A stretch of 64,000 nt of DNA from Malurus cyaneus samueli (taxonomy: Eukaryota; Chordata; Aves; Passeriformes; Maluridae). The position numbers and the translations under genes were made by a program. The notes under the pieces are model-generated. The model had not been told where the DNA came from, made no database searches, and saw nothing but the letters and a program-made list of their open reading frames with translations. Numbering within the stretch: position 1 is the stretch's first letter; every line of letters starts with the position of its first letter. Shown here piece by piece: positions 36,493 through 50,800 of the stretch. The DNA is taken from positions 56,772,894 to 56,836,893 of the forward strand of contig CM019214.1 in assembly GCA_009741485.1 (NCBI GenBank), in the 5' to 3' direction.

Positions 36493-39400
36493 ATGTGTAA
36501 GAAATCATCAAATTATTTTTTTTTATCTAAAAGGAACTCAATTAATTAGATTAGCTCTCTAACTCTTTGTACTAGAGAAAAATTACAGGAAATTTTAATC
36601 TCAAGCTTCTTGGAACTCAGTCCACATAACCCTCTTCAATACAGGAGTGGAAAAAAGCCCTTTTTGCCTAATAATCTACTGCTTTATGCATTTACTCATA
36701 AAGGTTCTTGCGACGAGACTTAGTAATTTCCATGAAGTCAAAAGTGGGTTTCAACTACAATTGCATAAAATTGTGTTCTACTTTCTAGTACAGAGCAGGC
36801 CACTGTTCAGTCCAGAGTATATGAAGAGGAGAGAGCCTGATAAATAGTACATACAGCCGAGTCCAAACAGAATTGATAGTTTCAAATTTGCTTGCAGAAC
36901 CTCTTTCCTTTTTGAAGGAAACTAACTGGAGTCTGATATTAAATTATACAGTTGGAGAAAAATTTCCAATCTGAGAAAAAAACACATCTCAAACACATGT
37001 TGGCAAACAAAATTAACTACATAAAACATTTTCAGAATAATGAAAACTAGGTACTCAAGAAGATGTCCAATGAATGAAAGAACGTACCATTTTAAACAGT
37101 TCCTCAAGACATTTGAACTAGGTTTCTTCTTCTATTTTAAGTGGCATTTAGGAACACCAGATTTTATGTCTACCACTATCTGCAGGTAAAGATTCAATTT
37201 TTTTTTTTAATTTTCTAAACTTTGCAGATTTCCTACAACAATCTGTTCAATTCAGTTCATAAGAAAGTATTTATTTTCATCATTTTTGCATATGCTACTC
37301 TTTTTATGATTAAATAACCTTACTGTTCTTGTGTTCTAAGATCTTATTATTTTTATAATTTTTTTTAAATCTTCCTTTGAATTATGATTTTTCCTTGATT
37401 GTCATCATGCTTATCATGCTTCAGGACTCTTAATGCATGTTGTGATATCCAATCTTCACTAATATGATTTATTTTATGAATCACAACACAGCTTTGCTAC
37501 AAGACTTATTTACTACTAGTCCTCTGTACACTTTATACAGGCCTATAGCAATAAAATTAACATATATAATACAAAAACCTCTAGTGAAGACAAGATCACA
37601 TAGCCTCTCACTTAAAATAGTCTCTCACTTAAATATTAATTTAAAAATTGCTAAAAATTAATAAAAATCCCCCTTTTCTGCCAACCAACCAATCAAACAG
37701 CCAACCAACATTCTCTTGACTTTGGAAGACTTGGAAGGAAGCAGAAAATGATTCAGGGTCTAATGTTACTGTCTCTCTCACTTTTATTCAGTAGTGTGAC
37801 ATCTGCTGCATTTGACTATCTGCAAGTCATAACACTTTTTACCACTTTTGCATAATGTTTTTGGAACAATATGAAGCATCATTAGTGTATTTCAGTTCCA
37901 AACGTTATTGTCTCATGTTGCTTTATTACCATAATAAACTTGTGAATCATAGTAACTAACACAGTAGGTCTCCCGTAGTGAATTCATTTTCATATCCTCT
38001 TTTGTTATCATAAATGTGATCCAGAAAATTGTAAAGTCAGCAGTTCTATACAGCTTATTAATAAAACACATTACAGGGATGCATTAAAGCCTCAACAGCT
38101 GTATTATAATGAAACACTCTACTTATAATTACAATTATGTTAACACTTAATAATAATTGGGCCTCTGTGTCTGTAGCTCATTTGCTCAATAGGAGATTGG
38201 GTCTTGTCAGAAGTAGCCATTCCCTCAGCAGGTGACCTGGTTGCAAGCATAACAGAGTTTAAACAGAGCATGAAGTTAGTAATGGCATAAAAAGGGCAGA
38301 TCTGCAGGTGGGGTTACCATCTGTGAGGAGGAAAACGTGAAATAATGAGCTATATGGGCTTCTCTCTTCCTGGAGATCAGTTATCCAAGGGTGAAAAGAG
38401 GAGAAACAAAGATAATGGATGAGAAAGGGAACAAAAGTAGACAGGTGAAGAAATAATCTGACCTACAAGGCACAGCTTCCTACCATTAAAAATATGTAGG
38501 ACTACAATGTCAAGAGTAAACAGCAAGTTACATATGTCCCTGTAATGCCACCAACTTTGCTTCCAAAATAGAAAATTAGTTTCAGAAGACCAGGAGTATA
38601 TTTCTGAATCTAAACTTTCTCTTCAAGGGCGACAGCAGGGATCTTGGAGATAGGTAGACTACTGTCCATTATAGCTTCTTGGTCTCCAACAAAAAATACA
38701 CCGAAGCACTGTCACCTTAATCAAGTAACAGCAGCAGGAGTCAGCCTACAAAGCTATTCGAACAGTCTAGAGATGGAGCGGTGCAGTCTGGAAACTTTTG
38801 TGTTCCAGTTGGTTGCAGATTCTTTACAAGGAAACAGCACTTCTTCTCTAGGAAAAGGAGTAGTTTGCATCCAAGAGTTTAAAGGAATAGACACAACCTA
38901 AGTTTATATGCCTAATTATTACCGTCCTCATCAAATTACAGACACAGAGGTGATGCATCACGAGATGAAGTTGTAGTTCTTATTGTTGTACAAGCCCTTA
39001 TCTAGATTAAGGCTGCATCTGCTTTTGGACTCATGGTGGGAAGATTCCTACTTCTATGAGTGCCTTTACACAGGATTATCCTTCACCAACATTACAGAAA
39101 AGCTTATCGTATTCATATGGTGCAGAAATTGTGAACTCTTTCAAAGTGTGGAAACAGTGACTACATATATCTTCCTGTACTTTTTTCTAGCAACTCTGAC
39201 CTGTTCAAGGAAGGTCTTTCATATCTCATGGAAGAGCAACTGTGAGTCATTGGAGCCTTATCAACTCCCTATTATTAACAAGACAAAAATGTCCTTTCCA
39301 TAGTTTCTCTGCAAGGTATAGCGGAGTCAGGTGGGTTTATGCCTTCTCAGTGTGAGTACATGGCATAGGAAGAAGTGCCTACATCAAAGCAAAATGTACC

Positions 39401-41002
39401 CTTTACAGAATCCTCCATTTCAGGTAAAGACTTGTTATCAGGAGGGAGAAGGGAAAATTCATCTTAGCTTGGAATACTGGTGAATCTCTGATTAATAAAA
39501 GGAGGAGAAGCTGACTGCTTTAATTAAAAAAAAAAATACAAAAACAAACAAACAAAAAAAAAACAACCACAAACAAAACCCAGAAACAATGAAGAAGGTG
39601 TTCTCTGTTTTTAAGTTATGTTTCTTCCTGCCAAATTTTCTTGGAGATATCTAGGAAGATAAAATTGTGGCTTAGAAAAGATCTAAGAGCATGGGAATGA
39701 AATGAGGGAGGTCAGGAGATTTGAAGTCATTAATTTAAAACGTGCAGGGGCTGCTTCACTGAAACAGCATTGAGCATGTAACTCAAGGTCAATATTTGTG
39801 CACCAGAGATGAAGAAATAAAATAGTGATCTGCTTATATATCTCTCTTCAGTTAGGATGTATGCACCTTTTATCCTTCTTCTTGGGGACATTTATACAAC
39901 TAGCTTAAACTAATGTTCACCTGTCTGAGAGTACATAAAAATTAATCTCCCTCCAAGAAAATTGTTAAAAGTTGATATAAGAGTTAGTCTCTAGGAGGGA
40001 AAAAATGCATAAAAAATAACCTTCAGATAATGAAAGGACAGAATTTGGACCAAACAAAAGCAGCACTGATCCTTATTTCAACATTCCAATGAGTTTCTGA
40101 ATTAAATAATCTGAATGCGCTATCACCAGTCCTTGTTGGAATAAAAGGAATGATGTAACACTGCAAGTGTATCAGTTTCTAGAGAATATTCAGAGCTAGA
40201 GAGATCTGGGCTCTTTATTTAGTGAAGCAGCTCAGCCACCTTTGAAAGATGAATCTATACTCCTACATGATGCTCCCACCTAGAACTAGAGTTGTGAAGA
40301 CACAGTTGGTGATCCCTTAGAATTGCTCTTAAATGCTGTTCGATTAAGCCCACAGTATGCCTTTCTTAGGATACACGAATATCATGATCCAAAAAAGCAT
40401 GCTGGTGATATGTTTCTTTGATGGAAATTTTGAGTCCATCAAAAATTTCTGTCAAGTATTTTAATTTTTGTACAGGGTGGATGTAGCATAAGTGTCACAC
40501 GCCCATGTTTCTTTTAATAGAAAATATTTATATGTGACAATCACTGTAATGTTAAAGAGTAAAGTTAATCAGCATCCTTTAAATGGAATGAGTGTTCATT
40601 GTGCTCTTGTTTGTTTATAGGAATTTTTAGGATAGTAATTTAGGATTAAGCCTTTTTCAACTGTTCTTTGGAAAGGGGTATCAGGACTTAATTAAAAGGG
40701 AATTAAAAAGTAAATTATCACCTATGGTGACATGAATGGGGCTCATTCATAAGGGAAAGTTCTCAACATATGGTCCATTTTTAAAGATTAATATAGTTGT
40801 ATTTTTATTTCTTAGAAGTTCGGTCTTTTTTTATTACCATGAATGTTCTTCACTTATATTATCATCAAATTCTTATCAGAGACATTTGTATTAAAAATTA
40901 ACTAGGAGACTGATTTCAAGTATTTTTTAGCCTTAAAAAACTGTTCTCCTTGCAAACTGTCCTACCTAGTTGGACAAGTTGGGTAAAACTTGTCATATAG
41001 TA
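36493..41002. other. Unique AT-rich sequence, no gene seen
   Basis: About 4.5 kb without a recognised repeat family. It includes a 17-base tandem duplication at 37601-37634 and an A-rich CAAA-type patch at 39524-39590. Two moderately long plus-strand frames (38644-38901, 85 codons; 38983-39303, 106 codons) lie in slightly less AT-rich DNA. They show no domain, and I do not call them genes. Confidence 0.4.
37601..37634. repeat. 17-base tandem duplication
   Basis: Two adjacent copies, tagcctctcacttaaaa and tagtctctcacttaaat, differ at 2 of 17 positions. This is a small local slippage or replication duplication in unique DNA. Confidence 0.85.
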
Positions 41003-41970
41003 ATCAATCTTTCAGGTTGGAAAAGACCTCTAAAATTATCAGGTCCAACTGTAAACTTAACCATTCAAATTCCATGACTAAATCTTGTTCTTAAATGCCA
41101 CGTCTTTCAATTTGGGCAGTCTCTTCCAATGCCTGGTAACCCTCTCAGTGAAAAAAAACAAAACTGTTTCTTAACATTTAATTTCAAACCTTCCTGCTGC
41201 CATTGCCTCTCATCCTGTCACTTATTACCTGCCAGAAGAGACCAATCCCCACCTGGCTAGAACCTCCTTTCAGGTAGTTGTAGGGAGAGATAAGGTCACC
41301 CCAGATCCTCCTTTTCTCCAGGCTAAACTCCCCCAGCTCCCTCCACTGCTCCTCACAGGGCTTGAGGCAGTCAAAACCGCATGCAGTACTGGAGGTGGGA
41401 ATGCAGGAGTGCAGAGTAGAGCAGAACAATCACCTCCTTTGACCACCCTGCAACACTGTCCTTAATGCATGCCAGGACAGAGCTGGCCCGTTTTAGCTGC
41501 CTGGACAGCGGTTGACACATTTTCAACTTCCCAACTGCCCATGTCTCTTCCTTCAAGTCTATTCTCCAGCCACTTTTCTCCCAGTTTGTAATAACCAGAA
41601 TTACCCCATCCCAGGTAGAGAATCCAGCACTTGTTGAATTTCACACAGTTGGAGATTGCCCAGCTCTGTAGTCTATCCACATCTCCCCGTTAGACATCTC
41701 TACACATGAAGTCCTAATTTACTCTCATCAGCAAATTTACTCAATAGACATCTATTTCCTTTACCCAGATCATTAATGAAAAAGTTGAAGAGCACCTGAC
41801 CTGAAATTGGGCCCTGGGGGACCCCACTGGTGACTGGCTGCCAGCCTGGCATAATCCCGTTTACTACAATGCTTTGAGCCCAACCTACCAGTCAAATTTG
41901 TACCCAAAGTATGATGGACTTGCCTAGCTCAATGCTGGATATTTTGTCCAGAAGGATACTATAAAAGGAA
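41003..41970 (-). mobile_element. CR1 LINE, about 0.97 kb, with RT remnant (antisense)
   Basis: Opens with the CR1 3' block 'caggttggaaaagacctcta', then 3' UTR, then ORF2 read on the minus strand. In ORF2 order (high to low coordinate) recognisable blocks are 'RLQSWAISNCVKFNK' (near 41630-41675), '[13 protein letters not shown]' (near 41375-41415), '[11 protein letters not shown]' (near 41305-41340) and 'YNYLKGG' (near 41265-41285). The first corresponds to the RLERWA..NCMKFNK block of avian CR1 reverse transcriptase, the last to the C-terminal segment. The far right (about 41710-41970) still follows the family near the ADDTKL region. Frameshifts and stops break it. It is 5'-truncated and not active. 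Confidence 0.92.
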
Positions 41971-44900
41971 ATGTATGTGAGAGACATTGATACACATAAT
42001 GTCAAATCATTCTATTGGCATAAAATGCTCTAAATTTTCTTCAGCTTCAGTATTTTCACTAATGAATTAGTGAATGATGGGTATGGATTTGAGCAGGATT
42101 ACATGAAATGGTACTTGCCTGTCATACAAATGTCTTCCATTAACATTTGAATGATTAGGCCTGGGTGTGATTTACCAAACCTGAAAGTGAATTGTGTTCT
42201 TTCAATTTTCATGCATTGGGGAAACCTACTTGCAGAATTGTATTACACTATATGAGTTGATTTATGGACTTATGGGTATTATAATATTCAAACACTTCAC
42301 TGAGTTTTTAGATTTAAACTGGCTTGCTTTATATAAAACATTTCTTTGAAATGTGCCAGTGTTCCATTTTGATTGTTCACTCGGTAGATTTAGCATTCAA
42401 GAAAACCTTTCCTTATTAGCTAGACGGCTTCACTTAAGGTGTTGTAATTCCTTAGCAGAACTCTCAGCATTACTACATCATTGTTCATACATTATTATTG
42501 ATTATTCAATTTGGGGTCCGTATATGGCCCATACATTTTAAATCTTAAAAATACATTACCAAACATTTCTCTGGTATGATTCACACTTCTGCAATATGGT
42601 TCTCTATTACCTGAGTCCATCAAAACTCAATATAGTTTTTTATCCAGAATTAGAAATGGGCTCTTCTGCCATTGCTTGAAGAAATGAAAAAATATTAGCC
42701 GCAGAGATAGATTGTAGAATATCTGTAATGATATTCTAAAAGGCTTCCTTTGATCATAACTTCATGATAGTTAAACATAGTGTGAAAAATTAACTAATAC
42801 AAGTAAAAGAGTTCATATACTCCAGTATGCAGCTTTAATAAAGAAAATTAAAATAGGTTCTAGGGAAAGTACCTGAAAAATTCCACTGGATTTCAGGTTA
42901 AATAATCTTGTTACTTTAATTTTGTAAGAATTACATGTCACCATGTCCTATATTGTGTAGAAATTTTACCCAGAGTCATACAAACATCATCTGTTTAACT
43001 TTTGGAATAACATATTACTCAGTGCTCAAAAAGACATGAGCATGTAGGTGTATAAAAAAAAATTATTTTAAATGTATAAGTCACTAAATAATTTATAAAA
43101 ATGTTTCCTTGTTCTCATTTTTTCCCCTTTTTTAGTAGTACTTTCTTAAAGGATATTAATGTTCTTTTGATGTGACAAGAGACACCATTGTATTTTCTTC
43201 CTAACAACAGGTATAGGGATAGCTCTCATTTGTTTCTTCCTTTCACAGCTTGAAATAAACAATTTGAATAATCAATAAAAGCTACATTTGTTAATTAATA
43301 TACATATTTTTAATCAAAATAGCATATTACAGCTACATTGCTTGAATATGTAGCACACTAACAGAAACTTTAGCTTCTTGAATTATAAAGAAATGTCACC
43401 ATATAAAAGAAAGGAATTGGGAAAATCTGCGAAGCAGTCTATAAAATATAATTTCCCTCCATACATCTCATAAATGCAAAGATGTGACACAGAAATAAAT
43501 TCTAGTCACAAGGGGACCACCAATGGTCCCAGATGAAAGATGAACTATAAGTAATCAACATTCTTTATAAAATAGATTCTACTCAGCAATATTTTATTGC
43601 AGTTTGAAGGAATTATAAGGTTTATTAATTACCTGTAATTCATATAATATTTCAATAATAAAATCTTCCAACAGGAATTTCTACTGTAATTTTAGTGAAT
43701 TTAAATTGAAGCTTCATTTACAATATGAAAATCACACTATACTTATACTTTATCACTGTAATGATTCTTAGCTTTCTCATAATTTCTGAATAGTAAAATA
43801 CATTATTTTAAGATTATTATTAGCAATAATATATCAATATATCAGAATTATTAATGGAAGCATATATATTATATAAGCTTCACTTTCATGAATTCTTTAT
43901 TAAAGTAGTGTCTTATACAGAGAAGATGGCTCTTTAGAAGGACTATGTTTTGATTGGTTAAGAGTTCTTGATAACATATTTTTAACTTCATATAAGCTGT
44001 AACAATATTCAAAAGACTTCAACTAAACATAACTGCACAACTTTCCAAAGACATCACATACACATTTTGCAAAATATTCTGGACAATATTATAATTAAAA
44101 GTACAAGAAACATATTAAGAACATCCCAGAATGTGTATTAAAAAATTGTGATTTCATAATTATAGGTGTTATCTCTTTAGATATTCAAGATTTTTTGCAT
44201 ACGTGGTGAAAAGAGAAACACCAATATTTGATAGTTCTTTTGATCACTTAACAAAAAAATATGCCGATTTTTCAGGCATCACAGGTTTCTCTTAAAATTC
44301 AGTGGAAGCATAGGTAAACTCATAATAGCATTACATGATATGAATATATTACAATTATTATATTAACAGCTCTCAAGATTCAAAATTGAGGTTTTCCACT
44401 TCAGTGAGTATATGAATCCTAATAAAATATGCATACCTAACTATGTAAGACCTAAAGAGCAATTTCACACTACTACAATACAGTTACTTGAGCTCTTACC
44501 TTTTTTGTGTTTTATAAAGGTTCAGCAGAGAACTTCAGAAATCTATCTTTTAAGTAGATTTACTATTGTAAAAAATGAACAGGTTAATAGAAATTCTGTA
44601 TGTGATATGCTTTTAAAAGTTGCTTAAAGTAAGCTGTTCTCACAGCCTCTAAATTTTAGTATTTATATTGAAATTGAAGCTAGCAAAAACTAAATGCACA
44701 TAAATTGTTATTTATAGCAGTTTCATATTCATTCTTCAACTTAATCAATGAGTATTAAAACTGGAAGTGGCACAGCAAGTTTGCACTTCTTTCTCCTTCA
44801 AAAACACAAACAGTAAATCATAACCACACATAATTTCTGCTGTTATATATTGTAAAGGTTATGTTTATACTATGAGCTGTGAATTAGATTAATGAGTTTT

Positions 44901-47307
44901 CTCAGCACCATAAACCTCCTCCACCAAAACAGGAACTAAATTGCAATAAATCACTGCTTATGTTCACATATATATGGGACAGCAAAGATTTAGAGTTCCT
45001 CTACAAGGAAAACTGCCCCAACACAAGAGGAAAAAAAATTACAGCTTCTGTGTTGTAAGGTGGATGAACAGGGGCAAAAGCATGAGCATTGTTTTCACTT
45101 CACTATAATAATGCCAGAAATTTATTGAAAGCAATTGCTAGAGCAAAGTTTTTTGCCAATGCTTCAGCCAAAGTGACAAAACACCAACCCAGTATGTTTA
45201 CTCCTTTTGTACCACTGAATATTAAAACTATTATTGCTCATATTTTTAAATTATTCTTGAAATTAATATTTTTTTTTGGCCAAAAAAATATTAGTGGTGC
45301 CATGGTATAAGAAAACAATGTATTTTTTATAAAGATACATTAAAAATTATTTCCATGAACTTGAACAATGTTATTTACTTCTACACATTTACATTGGTGA
45401 TTTCAGATTACTGTTGTTGTGATTTCTAAATATATTCTTCATAGCAAAGTCCTGTATTTTCTGCATTTTCAGCATTTTATTTCACCAGTCTTTCTTTCTA
45501 CATTTTAGTCCATTAGCTACCCGTAAAATATTCTATTATCTGTACAAAAGAACAAACTTATCAAGCTCTTTAATTTTTAAGAGATTTTTTTCTTGATTTT
45601 TAAAAATATTTCTGGTCTTTTAAAAAAGGCATTTGTTTTCATACAAATTTTATGCAAATACACCTACTTTCCAGTGTCTATTGTAATATTTTCTATTTAT
45701 GGTGAAAACCCTAAAATTATAAAAATAATGTTTTGTAGACCTACTTCTTTCTGTGTGAGCAACTTAAGTCATCCCTTCAACATATTGCAGACGAGTCGTC
45801 AACACAACAAAGAGGGACATTCTTATCACTCCTTGCATTGTTAAACTGTGCAACCGATTTTTATAGAATGCAGCAGATGGCAAAATCTTACATGAACTAC
45901 AAAAGTCATCAGATAAGTTCAAAAAAGAAAAACAGGCATGAATTGGAAGATTTGTTAAAGGAAGTGATAGTTTGCGCTTCCTACACTACAGTTTTGTGAT
46001 CCAACATTCTTCCTGATAGCATCTATTAACTGCTATCAAGAAAGTCAAACTGCATGGTGCTTAACTTACTTCTTATGGCTCTTAATAGTTGAATGGTTCT
46101 TATTTTATGTTCTTATGCAATGCAGTGTCTTATTCACTCATCTGCAGGGACCAATCTGCTGTCATCTCATCTGAGGAATGGTAAAATGGTGGTAGTTACT
46201 AAGTCTTTCAATATAAGTGGAAAAGTGAATGTGAGATCTTTCCTAGAAATAGAATTACTCACTTAAAATTTAAGTGATTGGTTAATAAAAAGTAAGGTCT
46301 TGAAGGAAAAAGTGATTAGTTTGAATTTATATGCAGAAGGTGGCACACAAAGGCACGTGACACTGCAAAGGTGGATTTAATTTTCAAAACTTTGAGAGCC
46401 ACTGTCTGCATAGCAACACATTATTTCAGGTTTATAGATTCTTAGGAACCAGGAATGACTTTTAACAAGAAAAAAATCCCAAACCATTAGACTGTAAACT
46501 TTTAAAGAGAAAAATAAATTTCTTTCTTAATGCAATACATTTGTATTGCTTTTCTTTTTCCCTTGAACCTCCTCAACAATTTCATGCATCATACTTTAGT
46601 TATTTCAAAATATTGAGAAATGACACTTCTAGCCAATGAAGAGAGACTATAAAGAGTCAATCTGATCTCTGCTGATTGTACATGTCAGGATGTTATACCA
46701 ATGTTCTTTTGCTCTTCAGTGATTGTAAAATGAACATACACTTGCTTTGTCAGACATAGTTCTCACTATGGCAGCCTGCATGTAGCCCTCCTGAGGAACA
46801 TTAAGTGTTTAACACAATATAAAGAAGTGTTTCTTTTTACATGTGGAGCTGAAATTAATGGCATCTACTCTAGAAGTAGAATCATATGCAATGAATTCTT
46901 CATGAGTGTGAAACTAGAAAAAAAAAAAAAAAAAAGAAAAAAAAAAGAAGCAAAAAAGAAATCGCAGTTAAATCACCAGTCAGATCACCAACTCAGAGCA
47001 GTGTCTAGTATAAGTAAGTTTATGGATACAGAAAATGTCAGATACAAGGTTCTAGTGAGATTTAGTTCCTTAGATATACTAGAGTAAGTCACCTAATTGC
47101 AATATTCAGCTATTACATTCACCATTCTTACTTGAGAAAAAAAGAAAAGGTTACACTTTAAACTCTGTACATCAGAAGAAGCAGAAGAAACAGCAGAATT
47201 TTCTATTCAATAATTAATGATTCTGTTGATCTGATAGAATAATTCTGAAAGGCTGACACTTCTTATCAGTTTTTAATCAGTTTTTTTCTGTGGAGATCAT
47301 ACAAGAA
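41971..47307. other. Unique AT-rich sequence, no gene seen
   Basis: About 5.3 kb, among the most AT-rich in the window, with no recognised repeat family or exon. An A-rich tract at 46918-46960 (A18, then A10 and shorter runs separated by single G residues) encodes the Lys-rich run of a plus-strand frame and is not a gene. Confidence 0.42.
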
Positions 47308-47845
47308 TGATGGGTTGAAAGGGATTCACAGGGTTCATCCAGTCAAACTCCTCGCCTTGCACAGAACAACCCCAAAGATCACAGCATTTGCCTGAGAGCA
47401 TTGTCCAAACACTTCTTGAACTTGGCTTGGTGCCATGATCACTTCCCTGGGAAGTCTGTTGCAGCACCTGACCACCCTTTGTGCGGAGAACCTTTACCAG
47501 CCTAAATCACCCCTGACACAGCTTCAGGCCATTCCCTTGGCCTGGTCACTGGTCACTGGAATGAGGTGTCCCCTCAGTCTCCTCCAGGCTGAAGAGACGA
47601 GGTGACCTCAGCTGTTCCTCCTATGGCTTCACCCTGACCCCTTCACCATCTTCACAGCCCTCCTTTGGATGCTTTCTAAAAGTTTTACATCTTCTTACAT
47701 TGGGGTGCCCAAAACCGCCCCAGGTCAGAGCAGAGTGGGACAATCCCCTCCCTTGCCCGGCTGTGATGCTGTGCCTGATGCCCCAGGACAGGTTTGTCCC
47801 TCCTGGCTGCCAGGGCACTGCTGGCTCATGTTCGACTTGTCATGA
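47308..47845 (-). mobile_element. CR1 LINE fragment (antisense), about 540 bp
   Basis: A G+C-richer block matching a CR1 subfamily 3' region: 'atgggttgaaagggattcac', 'tccagtcaaactcct', 'tgcacagaacaaccccaaag', 'cctgagagcattgtcc', 'ccctgggaagtctgtt', then C-terminal ORF2 in reverse complement ('cctcagtctcctccaggctg', 'gaggtgacctcagctgttcc', 'ggggtgcccaaaaccgccc', 'ggctgccagggcactgctgg'). It stops after 'ctcatgttcgacttg'. Same subfamily type as the short fragment at 2223-2341. Heavily broken coding. Confidence 0.88.
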
Positions 47846-50800
47846 GTTGTCATGTTAAGAAGCCACATGAGACATCTCACAGTGAGGGACAAGTTTTTGG
47901 ACCCTTGTTTGTAATGGATACAGATAACTTCTTCAGCAGAGATAATCCTTACATTTTAAATCTCCAGCACACTGACAAAATGTTGCCATTATTGTCATAA
48001 TTTCTATGCTACAGTTAGTGTTCCCATGCAGTAACAAAGAACATTTCACTTTTCATCAACATAGATGACAAATTCTGGAAACATACAGCTCCTTATGGCT
48101 TAATTAAGGTACTCCTTAGTCATCTGGGTATGCAATTACTCATCGCTGCAGTTTTTTTCTAGAAGAGTTAACCGCCCAGAATCTTTGAGGTTTTTAGCAT
48201 ATAAAGGCTTGCAAGTGCATTCATCATATTAAAAGCAAAATTCTGGGAATATTTATAGACTGATCAAAAATACAGGCCATGTTTTTCCCCCTGAAACGAG
48301 CAATTGGATAGTGCATTCTCTGTCCACACAAGCTTTGAGTAGCCTAGATTCTCCATGTTTTTTCAAGTTCTTAAGTGAATTATGGATGACTGTTGAGCTG
48401 ATTCCTGATAGCTTGGTTAAATAAAAACCTAAAATCCAGTGGTACTATATCTGTACTGGCTGGATTTCTGAAAAATTTTTGTTCTTTCTCCAAGTAAAAT
48501 AAAAAATTTCATTTTTATTATAAAGCAGAAGAAAAAAAGCAGTTTCTTCTGTGACACAGAAAACCAATAAAAATATAGTAAAGATGGAAAAGCAAAAATG
48601 CAAATGTTCAAACTATTGTCTAAAATTCCCCTTCCTTTCAGAACATCCCTTGATATTTTATTTTGTTTACTGTGAGGCACAACTAAGAAATTTGTATTAG
48701 ACTTGCTCCACCATAAGAAGTCCTCATTTTACACTGTGAAGATCACTCAGAGAAGGATTAAAATGAGTCACTTAAGTTCCATAGTAACGAGAACTATTTT
48801 TAGAAATAGACATATAGATATGTGTAGTTGATAAAACAGGTTACAACATAAGATTATGATACTATTTTTCCTATTTTTTTACCCTTTAAAAAACATTATG
48901 CTCAGAAAATACTCTTCATCCATTTCTCATGTAGAAATAAAGACTCTTACAAGACAAAACTTTCTTCTGCAACAATTTTCTATTTTGTAAGTATAACCCA
49001 GTTGCAATTTGGAGAATGTGGTTGTTTCTTAAATAATGGAAAACCACATACAATTCAAATGTCCAGATTGTCTCACCAGACAACTCAGGTATTGCACTAA
49101 AACTTATATATTAAGTAACATATTTTATTATGATTTATGGACAATTACTTGTGACAATTACTTGTGATGCATCTGAATTGTAATGTACTGAGGTACAGAT
49201 GGGCAAATAGAAGGAGTCAGAGGATATATAAATATATGGAGCTGAATTTTCCATCTAAGTAGTAGTGATCATTCTCTACCTACCCTTTATTAGGCAAAAA
49301 AAAGGCAAGGGAACAACGTAAGGTACTCTTCAGAGAGCTACAATTAATTATAAAATTATTGATTTATTGTATTTTATTAGATTTACATGAAGTAAAATCC
49401 CTTTTCTATTTTTTCCTACTTGAGTTCATAATTATTTATTATTTGGTGAATTAGTGATGTTAAGTCATGCATTATTTGAACTAAATTAGACCATCTGTTT
49501 CTGAAATAAGTAAAAATGTAAACAAATAGATAAGAATAGTGGAACAACCAGAAACAGTCTGCCAAACCATATTTAATTCATACATTGGAGTTTTTCATTA
49601 CATTAAGTGTCCTTAGAAGAAAAAGGATGTAGTGTTTACACCATGATCCTCTTTCTGAATGCTAGAAGATGAATTTAATTTACAAAATGTGTTGTATAAA
49701 AAGGTGATCACCACTGTCCTAGTGCTATAGTCATATTTGGCCAAGAGAGGAATTCTGTGACATTGTTACCAACAGTGGCTTCTAAGGATAATGGATTCCT
49801 ATACCTTTTCATTTTCTTCTAGTAAAACTTTGGAAACAGCAACAATTTATGAAAAATGTGCTATGAGGGCATTAGGTCATATTTCAGCTGGTATTTTTGT
49901 TGTCATACCAGATATAACCACTAGATGATCTCTATTTTGCTTTTTGGAATTAAGTGAGTCATCTAACAACTTGACAGAAAGATGTTTGACATGAGTTCTG
50001 GAAGCTAAAGGATTCTCTCTCCAAATTTCTTCCTACAAGTAAGGCTTTTTAGTGAAGTCTTTCTGATTTGCCAGTTTTCCCTTGGGTCAGTCCCTTCAGG
50101 ACTTACTTGAGGGTTTCTGTTGTGCTTTTTATTTATCATATATTCCTTCTAAACAAGGAATAGTCAGACTGTAACAAGCATGATTAATTTACTGTAATGA
50201 CTAATTTCCTATAGCCTTCTTACCTTCCAATAACTATCTAAAAGATTAGACTTTTCATCTAGGCTATTTTAGGTCTCTCAGACAGCAAAGGTAAATAAAC
50301 ATATAAATAAACAGAGTTATTGTCTCTTAAAATGGATGTCTGAGTTGGATAACACATCAACTACATTGTCTATCTTCCCCCCATTAACCAGATACAGTGG
50401 AAACCAAGACAAATAACAGCTTACTGTAAACACTGCAGTGTTCTGTGGAGTGTTGCTTACACACCTCAGCATCCTTGTCCAAAAAGTTCTAAGTGTAAAC
50501 CTAAACCAAAGGACTTGGTCTTGCTCTGAAAGTCTTTATGCTTCTATAGAAATGCCACTTTAATGTCATTAGGAAGTAATGGGCTATTTGTTTTCTGTTG
50601 TGCAAACAGGTATTTTTGGGGGAAAAGAAAAAGGAAGAAAAGTGTCACTTGTTCAGTGCAGCAAACCCAGTCCAGTAACACAGCTGTAATCCATGCTTGC
50701 AGTTGACAGTTAACCTGACAGCTGACAAATTCTTGAAGCTCAATTCTTATTAACCAGTAACCTTTCTGGTTCCCTGGAAGATACAGTGATGATACAATGC

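Noticed and set aside
38983..39303. 106-codon plus-strand frame
   Set aside because: No recognisable motif, no splice or promoter context and AT-rich codons; could be chance.
40420..40451. Hairpin-like gaaattttga/tcaaaaatttc
   Set aside because: Short, imperfect and A/T-only pairing; no supporting context.
46827..47087. 86-codon plus-strand frame with a Lys-rich centre
   Set aside because: The Lys run comes from an A-rich simple repeat; no nuclear-protein features beyond that.
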